A stretch of DNA of 13,457 nucleotides from CAYUNA01 sp047629355 (GTDB lineage: Bacteria; Bacteroidota; Bacteroidia; Chitinophagales; Saprospiraceae): positions 1 to 13,457 of the forward strand of contig JBLHWU010000180.1 of assembly GCA_047629355.1 (NCBI GenBank). The letters run 5' to 3'. Below, one piece after another: positions 6,490-13,457 of the stretch. Under the pieces are notes generated by a model. The model searched no databases. It was given only the letters and a program-made list of their open reading frames with translations, and was not told the origin of the DNA. Position 1 is the stretch's first letter; every line of letters starts with the position of its first letter. Position numbers and translations under genes: made by a program.

Positions 6490-9400
6490 CTATCTATCCG
6501 CTTTAAAAATCCGCTCAACTCTATCCCGTCGTCCTTCCTGAATAATCTGCAAAAAGTACATGCCATTCGGCAAATCATCGACCTTTAAAATCGCCGTTTT
6601 ATCACCCGCTGGAATTTCTAACGTCTGGATAACTTGCCCATAATTACTGGTCAAATTTACAAAAACAGGTACTTCTTGTCGTTCCGTTAATTCAATCGTT
6701 GCTCGCTCATTGAACGGGTTTGGATAGAAATTAATAGAACGCATGTCATCCATTTCTAAGAAGCTCATTTCGATATTAGAATAGATTCTTTCCCCTTCAA
6801 ACGGTGTAAATCGGATGCGGTAGAAGTTTTCGCCACGACGTGGATTTTCATCCATAAAAGCGTATGTAATTTCTTCTATATTATTCTTCATCATACCAAT
6901 GGTTTCATACGTTTCATTGTCATTTGAATGTTGGATGTAAAACAAGCCTGATGGTAAGTTTTGCGTCATTTGCCAGTTCAAATTCAAGTAGTTTTCTTGA
7001 TTTTCAATATAAAAGTCATCGAAACCAACCAAACCTTGAGGGGCAGGACAATCCACCACCGAAATATTGCGGGTTACGGTCAAAGAACAGTCGTCTTTCG
7101 CAACCGTCAAGCTAACCGTTCTAGGACCGACGGTACTCCAGCTTACGTTATTTACCACTCGCGTCGATGCCGTTGCAGGGTCAGCATTGGTATCAAAATC
7201 CCAGCTATAAACCGAGCCAAAGCCAGCATTCGTTGCGGTATAATTAATGTCTTCGTCTACACAAACGATATTCTGTCCAGGTTCAATATTTGCCAAAGGA
7301 ACTTGCTTCACAGTTTTGACCACAATGTTTGATTCGCCCGGGAAATCTTCACAACATTCGCGGCGTGCGCAACGGATGTAGTAAGTTGTTTGCGTAATCG
7401 GACCAGGATTGTAAAATGGTGCGTTAGAGTTTGGAATCATGTCCCAATTCGGGTCGCCTTGACCATTATAAATAGGAATGCTACTTTGCAACCAAAGGTA
7501 TTCGAACACGCCAAATCCACCCGATGGGTCAATCAAATTAGCAATCACACTCGGGTCAGCGCCGATGCCGCACAAGTCTTCATTTCCAGTAATTTCACCG
7601 CCTTGGGTTACGTTGTCGCATTTAGCATAAACACCCGCATCGAAGGTCAAATCGTCGGTGTCGAAGATAAAAATTTCAAAAACATTTGTTTGTCCCGTCA
7701 AGGTATCCACATCGCTATCCAAAGCATCATCACCGCCCATATCTTGGGAAGTGAATACGTAATTGGATGGTAAAGTCGTTGGGTCAAATTCAATATAATA
7801 TGGTCCCGGCGTCACATCTTCAAATAAATACATGCCCGTGAAATTAGTCGTTTGTGTCGCCTCTACTATATTGGTCAACACAGAATATAAGCGTACGGTA
7901 ATGCCATTCACGCCCGCTTCATTGTTATCCTGAATCCCATCTCGGTTGCTATCGAAGAAGACAAAATTACCGATATTGACCTTTTCATCCAATTGGAAAA
8001 TACCTGCATCTAGGTCGTTATTGCATTCACCGACGCCCAATTGAAAGGGTTCGGTCAAGCCTGTCATTGAATTAGCGTCGCTATCAATCCCTTCATTTCC
8101 AACATTTTGTGAAGTGAATTGATTGTTGTTTGGCAATTCAAAATGTACTTGATATTCTCCATTTTCTAAATTGTCAAATACGTAATTTCCATTATTATCA
8201 GTCGTTGTTGTTTCATTTATAGAAACGCCCGTTGCCGTTGTTCCCGTAAGGGTAACCGTGATGCCAGCTATACCATCTTCGTTAGATTCATAGACACCAT
8301 TTTCATTATCATCTTCCCAAACGAGGTCGCCGATTTTAGAAGGATTGTTTAATTCAATATCTGAAACGCAGCTACAGCCGTTTGTATCCATCACTGTTAC
8401 AGCATAAGTGCCCGCAGCCAAATTAGTCGCTGTTTGAGTCGTTTGACCATCGTTCCATTCGTAGGTAAAGGTGTCATTACCACCCGTTGGATTAACGGAC
8501 AATTCACCGTTGGCTGAACCAAAATTCACGATTGGCGCACTCACTGCTGCCGCACAAATTACCTCTACAGGCTGCGTCACTGTTGCGGTTACTTCTGCAG
8601 TACATCCGACTGCATCCGTCACCGTCGCGCTGTACGTTCCGGTAGGCAAATTATTGATGGTTATGCCGCTACCAATCGCCATCCATACGACGGTGTAAGG
8701 TGCGATGCCGCCCTCAGGATTTGCGGTGACAGAACCGTTAGCATCGCCGTTGCAAGTAACGTTCTCAGTTGTTGCTATGGCCGTTAAATTTGAGGTGAAT
8801 TCAATTTCTACGGTTGCTGTTCCGAGACAAGCATTGGTGTCCATTACATCAACTTGGTATGTTCCAACTGGCAGGTTATCAGCCGTTTGTAAAGTTTGAT
8901 TGTTGGCATCATTCCATTGGTAAAAATAGATACCTGTACCGCCCGTCACATTTGCCGTCGCTGAACCATCGGTATTATTGCTACAAATAACGTCTTCTTT
9001 TGTAATCGAAACTTCTACTGGTGCAGGTTCAAAAATATCGGTCGTTCCCGTTCCCGTACAGCCTGCTGCATCCGTTACGGTTACGTTATAAAATCCAACA
9101 TCTAAGTTAGAAACGGTACCCGTCGTTGAGTTGCCATCGTCGTTCCATTGAATGCTAAAATCAGGTTGTCCACCTGTGATTGTCACTGCCGCCGAACCAT
9201 CGTTAGCATCTGCGCAAGTCAAATCTGTAGAGTTGACTTCAATCGCTAAAGTAGAGTTGATTTCTACCGCTACGCTACCTGTAATGGTGCAGCTGTTTGC
9301 ATCGGTTGCCGTTAGTGAATATGTGCCATTTTCTAAGCCAAATACATTTAGAGTTGTCGAATTATTAGCATCGTCCCATTGATAACTATAGCCACTTGTG

Positions 9401-12400
9401 CCGCCCGATACGTTCACAGAAGCTTTTCCGTCAAGGCTACCAAGGCAGCTTTCAGGATTAGAATTAAATTCTAAATTTAATGGGCTTGGCGCAAAAATAG
9501 CTACGCTTTCAACGATGGTACAACCTACATTATCTGTAATCGTAACTTCGTAAGTTCCGCCAGAGGCATTGGTCAAAAAACTGGATGCCGTTGCATTATT
9601 ATCATTCCAAAGATAAGTATATGGTGGCATTCCTCCTTCTACTGTGACAATCGCCGAACCATTGCTGGAATCACTACAGCTTGTACTCGCCGTCATAATC
9701 GTAATGTCAAAAGGCGCAGGACCAACTATTTCTACTTGACCAATATCCATACAGCCATCTGCATTTGTAATCGTCACGTCGTAAAAACCTGCGGATAAGC
9801 CGTTAATCGTTGCTGTTGTTGAATTGTTCGCATCATTCCATTGGAAATTATAGTCGTTAGTATTCCCATTTGAAATAATAATTTCCGCCGTTCCTGTTTC
9901 TCCATTTGAACACAGTACAGGCATGTTTTGAATAGAAAAATCCAAGTCCATCGGCGCAGTAATTGTCGTCGTTGCTATTGCTGAACAGCCGCTTGCATCC
10001 GTTACAGTTACTTGATATTCGCCCATTCCAAGGCTGGTCGCCGTCGCTGTGGTTTGTGTATTTGTGTCATTCCAAAGGAAGGTAAACGGCGTAGTTCCAT
10101 TATTTGAAATCACTGTCGCTGTCCCGTTCGCATCGCCACCACAGAGGATATCTGTTTTAGAAATATCTAAATTTAAAGAAGTTCCTGCTGATAAAATTAC
10201 GCCTGCTGAACCTGTACAGCCTGCCGCGTCTGTCACGATGACTTGGAATGTGCCAGCGGAAAGTCCTGTTGCCATTTCCGTCGTTTGCGAATTTGCATCG
10301 TCCCATTGGTAAGAAAATGGTGGCGTTCCGTTGCTAATCGACACGAGGGTCGCGGTACCATCTGCTGCATTTTCACAGCCCTCATTTGTTCCAAAAATAT
10401 TGAGGTCGAGACCCGTTCCTTCCATGATTTGGATGCTGCTTACCCCTGTGCATCCATTTGCATCGGTCACTGTTGTTGAATATAAATCTGGAGGTAAATT
10501 TTCAACAGAAAAGGTCGTTTGATTTTGGAAACTCCACAAGTAAGTGAACGGTGCTGTTGCATTGTTCACCAAACTTACTGTCGCTGTTCCGTCTGCCGCA
10601 TCTGGACAAGATTCATTCGTTCCAGAAAGTGCTACGACTACTGGGTTAATGTTTTCAACAAGAATATTTTCCACTGCCGAACAGCCGTTGGCATCCGTCA
10701 CTGTTACTATATAATTACCTGGTGAAAGTCCCGTTGCAATGCTAGTTGTTTGTGTATTCGCATCATTCCATTGGTAAGTAAAGTCAGGTGTTCCACCAAT
10801 AATTTCGTCGACAAAAGCAGTTCCGTCATTTCCATTAAAACAACTTGGTGGCGTCACGCTCAAATTTGGTTTAACAGACTCACCTTCTCCAATTTCAACC
10901 GCCGCTGTTTCTTCACAACCTGCTGAATCAGAGATAGTTATATTGTATTGCCCTGGTTCTAAATTGCTTGCAGTTGGAGTTGTTTGCGTCAAAGCATCAT
11001 CCCATTGATAGGTGTAAGGCGGTGTTCCATTGGCTATATTTACGGTAGCTGAACCGTTATTTTCATCCAAACAAAGTTCATTTTGAACCTCGAAGGTCAA
11101 GACCATATTTGCGCCAGCTTCTACAACCACATTTCCAACGGAAGTACAGTTATTTTCATCCGTTACGGTTACAGAGTAACTGCCGACAGACAAGTTAGTC
11201 GCCGTCATCGTCGTTTGTATGTTCGCGTCACTCCAGAGGTAAGTGTAATTGCCCGTTCCGCCCATTGGATTCGCAGCCGCAGAACCCGTTGTGCCGCCTT
11301 GGCAACCTGTACCTGTGGAGGCTAAGTTTAAAACAATTTCATCAGGTTGAGTAATGGTTACGCTCGTTTCCGCAGTACAAGTATTCGCACCTGTAACGGT
11401 GACTGAATAGGTGCCAGTTATTAAGTTTTGTGGGTCTTCCACTGCACCGATGCCGTTGTCCCAATTGATTTGAAAAGGGGCAAGACCGTCAGTGATTGTT
11501 AAATTAATCGCTCCTGTTGCGTCGCCGAAGCATGCATTTTCAGCGGTGATTTCTGTATTTAAAATTGGACTTGGATTGACGATAATTTCAACAATATTCG
11601 TTTCCCCATCGTACATAATACATCCTGCTCGTCGGGAACAACGAATAAAATAAGTCGTTTCTATCAAAGTGCCAGGGTTGTAATTGAATGAATTTGAACC
11701 AATAAGTTCATTCCAATCTGGACTAGTTGGACTAAATGGCCCGTCAACTGTGCTCCAAAACCATAAATATTCTAAATCGCCCGTACCACCTGAAGCGGCA
11801 ACCAATTCAAATAAAGTCGCTGCTTCGTAAGGAGAACAACCTTCTTGGTCAACACCAATCATCCCACCAGCCGTTACATTATCACAGCAATATTCGATTT
11901 TAATTGTGATAATATTACTTTCACCAGTATATTCTGTACATTCAAAACGGCGTGCGCATCGAATGAAATAAGTCGTTTGCGTCAATGCACTTGACGTGTA
12001 ATTATCGGCATCTGAGCCCGTAATTTCAAACCAATTTGGACTCGTTGGGCTAAAAGGTACATCTTCGGTACTCATAAACCACAAATATTCCAAATCACCT
12101 GCGCCGCCAGAAGGACTGACCAGATTGATGAAGGTACTTGGGTTAAATGGCGCACAACCCGTTTGGTCAAAATTAATTGAGCCGCCAGCTGTGACATTAT
12201 CACAGGGCAGCACCATCTTCGCTACTATATTTGATTCCGCTACATATTCGAGACAGCCGCTTCGTCGAGCACATCGTCGATACCAAGTAGAAATATCCAT
12301 TGGTAGTGGGTCGTAATCTATTGAATTAGAGTTAATTATAGGTTCCCATTGAGCTGTTCCCAAAGCTGGATTATAAATCGTTTTTATCCAGAGATACTCA

Positions 12401-12693
12401 ATTGTGCCCATTCCACCAGAAGGTAATGTGACGTTAAGAATAGGCGTCGGGTCGAAAATTGGACTGGGATAACCCACTTCGTCGCCTTCAATTTCACCTC
12501 CGTCTGTCACATTATCACAGGTAAAGTCTACGAAGTATTCGTTGCCGAAATCATCGCATAATTCGTTGTTTAAAACGTTATTTTTTGGAGAATTGTCATT
12601 GGCAAAGGTTGTTACCAAGCAAAAGGACAGGAAGAAAAGCATTAACAAAGCCCGTCCACATACGAATGTGTCTTGTAGAAATCTCATAGTCAT
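6490..12693 (-). CDS. Giant T9SS-secreted surface protein with SprB repeats
   Basis: This is a secreted, probably cell-surface protein of about 2067 residues, likely an adhesin or extracellular-matrix component. The family resemblance is to SprB, the mobile gliding adhesin of Flavobacterium, but a role in motility is not shown. Residues 1-31 form a signal peptide (core LLMLFFLSFCLV, cleavage after TFA). CDNVT modules begin near 59, 164 and 270. About 14 SprB repeats span 377-1452, each with a Cys near its start and another in the TDAxGC motif. Two SdrD-B-like domains (near 1453-1567 and 1568-1691) carry acidic EF-like loops such as DSNRDGIQDNNEAG. A fourth CDNVT module runs from 1692 to about 1798, then come a PKD-like domain (~1800-1881, YSWDFD), an FN3-like segment to ~1980, and a T9SS type A tail with FYPNPFNE near 1989 and GMYFLQI near the end. 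The tail implies export by T9SS and removal or anchoring at the surface. The start chosen is ATG 12693; ATG 12687 and GTG 12705 are alternatives, but the GTG lies inside a heptad repeat. It is apparently monocistronic, ended by the hairpin at 6444-6476. Confidence 0.93.
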   Translation of the reverse strand: MTMRFLQDTFVCGRALLMLFFLSFCLVTTFANDNSPKNNVLNNELCDDFGNEYFVDFTCDNVTDGGEIEGDEVGYPSPIFDPTPILNVTLPSGGMGTIEYLWIKTIYNPALGTAQWEPIINSNSIDYDPLPMDISTWYRRCARRSGCLEYVAESNIVAKMVLPCDNVTAGGSINFDQTGCAPFNPSTFINLVSPSGGAGDLEYLWFMSTEDVPFSPTSPNWFEITGSDADNYTSSALTQTTYFIRCARRFECTEYTGESNIITIKIEYCCDNVTAGGMIGVDQEGCSPYEAATLFELVAASGGTGDLEYLWFWSTVDGPFSPTSPDWNELIGSNSFNYNPGTLIETTYFIRCSRRAGCIMYDGETNIVEIIVNPSPILNTEITAENACFGDATGAINLTITDGLAPFQINWDNGIGAVEDPQNLITGTYSVTVTGANTCTAETSVTITQPDEIVLNLASTGTGCQGGTTGSAAANPMGGTGNYTYLWSDANIQTTMTATNLSVGSYSVTVTDENNCTSVGNVVVEAGANMVLTFEVQNELCLDENNGSATVNIANGTPPYTYQWDDALTQTTPTASNLEPGQYNITISDSAGCEETAAVEIGEGESVKPNLSVTPPSCFNGNDGTAFVDEIIGGTPDFTYQWNDANTQTTSIATGLSPGNYIVTVTDANGCSAVENILVENINPVVVALSGTNESCPDAADGTATVSLVNNATAPFTYLWSFQNQTTFSVENLPPDLYSTTVTDANGCTGVSSIQIMEGTGLDLNIFGTNEGCENAADGTATLVSISNGTPPFSYQWDDANSQTTEMATGLSAGTFQVIVTDAAGCTGSAGVILSAGTSLNLDISKTDILCGGDANGTATVISNNGTTPFTFLWNDTNTQTTATATSLGMGEYQVTVTDASGCSAIATTTITAPMDLDFSIQNMPVLCSNGETGTAEIIISNGNTNDYNFQWNDANNSTTATINGLSAGFYDVTITNADGCMDIGQVEIVGPAPFDITIMTASTSCSDSSNGSAIVTVEGGMPPYTYLWNDNNATASSFLTNASGGTYEVTITDNVGCTIVESVAIFAPSPLNLEFNSNPESCLGSLDGKASVNVSGGTSGYSYQWDDANNSTTLNVFGLENGTYSLTATDANSCTITGSVAVEINSTLAIEVNSTDLTCADANDGSAAVTITGGQPDFSIQWNDDGNSTTGTVSNLDVGFYNVTVTDAAGCTGTGTTDIFEPAPVEVSITKEDVICSNNTDGSATANVTGGTGIYFYQWNDANNQTLQTADNLPVGTYQVDVMDTNACLGTATVEIEFTSNLTAIATTENVTCNGDANGSVTANPEGGIAPYTVVWMAIGSGITINNLPTGTYSATVTDAVGCTAEVTATVTQPVEVICAAAVSAPIVNFGSANGELSVNPTGGNDTFTYEWNDGQTTQTATNLAAGTYAVTVMDTNGCSCVSDIELNNPSKIGDLVWEDDNENGVYESNEDGIAGITVTLTGTTATGVSINETTTTDNNGNYVFDNLENGEYQVHFELPNNNQFTSQNVGNEGIDSDANSMTGLTEPFQLGVGECNNDLDAGIFQLDEKVNIGNFVFFDSNRDGIQDNNEAGVNGITVRLYSVLTNIVEATQTTNFTGMYLFEDVTPGPYYIEFDPTTLPSNYVFTSQDMGGDDALDSDVDTLTGQTNVFEIFIFDTDDLTFDAGVYAKCDNVTQGGEITGNEDLCGIGADPSVIANLIDPSGGFGVFEYLWLQSSIPIYNGQGDPNWDMIPNSNAPFYNPGPITQTTYYIRCARRECCEDFPGESNIVVKTVKQVPLANIEPGQNIVCVDEDINYTATNAGFGSVYSWDFDTNADPATASTRVVNNVSWSTVGPRTVSLTVAKDDCSLTVTRNISVVDCPAPQGLVGFDDFYIENQENYLNLNWQMTQNLPSGLFYIQHSNDNETYETIGMMKNNIEEITYAFMDENPRRGENFYRIRFTPFEGERIYSNIEMSFLEMDDMRSINFYPNPFNERATIELTERQEVPVFVNLTSNYGQVIQTLEIPAGDKTAILKVDDLPNGMYFLQIIQEGRRDRVERIFKADR
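8338..11565 (-). repeat. Tandem SprB repeat array (about 14 units)
   Basis: This in-gene array encodes 1076 residues as about 14 units averaging 77 residues. Typical units run from a Cys followed by a DG/NG turn (CPDAADGTA), through GG-PPYTYQWNDA and QTTxxATGL, to GxYxVTVTDAxGC. The first unit is divergent (QINWDNG) and the last is degenerate: its opening cysteine region reads EVICAAAVSAP. Copies differ at many synonymous sites, so the array looks old and not freshly amplified. The two conserved Cys per unit may form one disulfide each in the oxidising extracellular environment (inference). Confidence 0.85.
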
Positions 12694-12698
12694 AGGAT

Positions 12699-12726
12699 TA
12701 TTCACGGCTCACGATTCAAGGCGCAC
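12699..12726 (-). repeat. Heptad repeat at the giant gene's start
   Basis: Read on the minus strand, four consecutive 7-base units GTGCGCC, TTGAATC, GTGAGCC and GTGAATA lie directly in front of the ATG at 12693. The pattern is KTGMRYM-like and degenerate. The possible GTG start at 12705 is simply the first three bases of the last unit, which favours an ATG start. The spacing and position echo the CTGACNN heptads upstream of tamB, though the motif differs. The rest of 12727-13060 is AT-rich and shows no gene and no clear Bacteroidota promoter match. Confidence 0.4.
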
Positions 12727-13060
12727 GAACGCTTTAAAGAGTGATTCCGAATAAATTTTAAAAAAGTAGTTTCTAAAAAAGCTAAAAGCATTCTTTAAAA
12801 ACTTGATAAATAGAATTTCAACTAATTTTTTGTGTAGTTCAGTGTTGCTAAAACAGGAAATAGATTTCGGTAGGTTTTCTTTTCTAAATGTAAGACATAT
12901 TATTTTTAGTAATATTTGCAAAGACAATGCCAAGGGGAAGAGATAATAGAGGATAGAAAATTAATAATGAGGTAAATTGCTGGTTTTTAAGGAATTAAAA
13001 ATTAAGATAAAATCGTTTTCTTTTGATGGTTGTGAATGAATGTCCAGTATTTTCGTATGG

Positions 13061-13124
13061 GCGTATCCTTGTGGTCGCCCAATGTCAGGTCTTTGTTGGA
13101 TGCTGGGCGACCACAAGGGTACGC
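13061..13124. repeat. REP-like paired inverted repeat
   Basis: Bases 13061-13081 and 13104-13124 are inverted copies of 21 bp with one mismatch (core CCTTGTGGTCGCCCA), separated by 22 bases. This GC-rich pair stands out in AT-rich intergenic DNA. It resembles widely dispersed bacterial repetitive palindromes containing GGGCGACCACAAGGG, so it looks like a pair of REP units in opposite orientation (BIME-like). It lies 24 bases after the coaE stop on the minus strand and could help end or stabilise that transcript. No RAYT transposase gene is present in the window. Confidence 0.6.
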
Positions 13125-13147
13125 TCTTATATAGCCTGATATCTGTG

Positions 13148-13457
13148 TTAAATTAATTTCAAAATTCTCTGATGCAACCGATGAATTTGCGGAATTAAAG
13201 GACGTTTTCCATCATTAAAAATAACAAAATCAGCGAGGTGCATTTTTTTAAAATCATCCATTTGTTTGTCCATTCTTGCTTCCACCGCAGCGCGATTTGA
13301 TTCATCTCGAGCAATAACTCTTTCTAAGCGAACTTCCTTTGGTGCGAAAACAGTAATGACCTTATCGAGTGCTTTGTCGCTACTCGTTTCAAATAAGAGA
13401 GCAGCTTCCTTAATGGTGTAGGGAACGTTTTTTTGCGCTATTTGCCAAGCAATACCA
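13148..13457 (-). CDS. coaE: Dephospho-CoA kinase, C-terminal part (runs off window)
   Basis: This is the last step of coenzyme A synthesis in the cytoplasm: phosphorylation of the 3'-hydroxyl of the ribose of dephospho-CoA by ATP. The visible 102 residues cover about the second half of a family usually near 195 residues; the P-loop N-terminus lies beyond the right edge. Recognisable features are the EAALLFE motif that follows the substrate-binding region, the segment DKVITVFAPKEVRLERVIARD with the Arg-rich lid, the following ARMDKQM helix, and the closing ADFVIFNDG before the C-terminal helix. The frame is intact up to TAA at 13148-13150. The call rests on motif order and is fairly secure. 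No operon partner is visible downstream: the next minus-strand gene starts about 450 bases away, beyond the REP-like hairpin. Confidence 0.88.
   Translation of the reverse strand, partial: GIAWQIAQKNVPYTIKEAALLFETSSDKALDKVITVFAPKEVRLERVIARDESNRAAVEARMDKQMDDFKKMHLADFVIFNDGKRPLIPQIHRLHQRILKLI

Noticed and set aside
6961..11325. Numerous plus-strand open frames opposite the giant gene (for example 6961-7332 and 7390-7773)
   Set aside because: They are shadows of the SprB/SdrD coding frame. Their repeated Val/Thr/Ser patterns simply mirror the repeats on the other strand.
8338..11565. CRISPR-like or recent tandem DNA repeats in the giant gene
   Set aside because: The periodicity is at protein level (about 77 residues) with diverged DNA. 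There are no short identical direct repeats with uniform unique spacers.
12709..12933. A 74-codon minus-strand open frame just upstream of the giant gene
   Set aside because: It is rich in Phe, Leu, Ile and Lys in AT-rich DNA, runs through the heptad repeat and has no recognisable motif. More likely it is the leader region of the giant gene.

Overview
The window looks like a chromosomal segment from a member of the Bacteroidota, most likely the Saprospiraceae/Lewinella side of the phylum. This is inferred from gene content, not from any marker gene. It has a very large Bacteroidota-type TamB, a giant secreted protein built of SprB repeats with a type IX secretion (T9SS) C-terminal tail, AT-rich intergenic DNA, and no Shine-Dalgarno-like sequence in front of the large genes.

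Layout. Bases 1-156 hold what looks like the decayed 3' end of an unidentified plus-strand gene. Bases 159-430 form an intergenic element bounded by 30-bp inverted repeats. A heptad-repeat tract (561-602) precedes tamB (715-5505, plus), an inner-membrane-anchored, periplasm-spanning AsmA/TamB protein whose usual N-terminus seems to extend upstream of the only conventional start. Converging on it with one base between the stop codons is a DinB-family gene (5507-6016, minus), intact in frame but broken by two amber codons, each at an apparent Trp position. Bases 6017-6489 carry no gene but are rich in inverted repeats: a nested palindromic element, a long imperfect inverted repeat and two minus-strand terminator-like hairpins. 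Bases 6490-12693 (minus) encode a secreted protein of about 2067 residues: signal peptide, three copies of a ~105-residue CDNVT module, about 14 SprB repeats, two SdrD-B-like domains, a fourth CDNVT module, a PKD-like domain, an FN3-like domain and a T9SS type A sorting domain. Bases 12694-13147 are non-coding, with heptad repeats next to the giant gene's start and a REP-like paired hairpin. The window ends inside coaE (dephospho-CoA kinase, minus).

The genes do not form an obvious pathway. tamB serves envelope and outer-membrane lipid homeostasis, the giant protein is probably a cell-surface adhesin or matrix protein, and coaE is housekeeping. No CRISPR array, RNA gene, transposase, phage gene or defence system was seen. 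The most unusual material is the non-coding DNA (several families of small inverted-repeat elements sharing a GC-rich core), the double-amber dinB-like gene, the non-canonical tamB start and the repeated CDNVT module.
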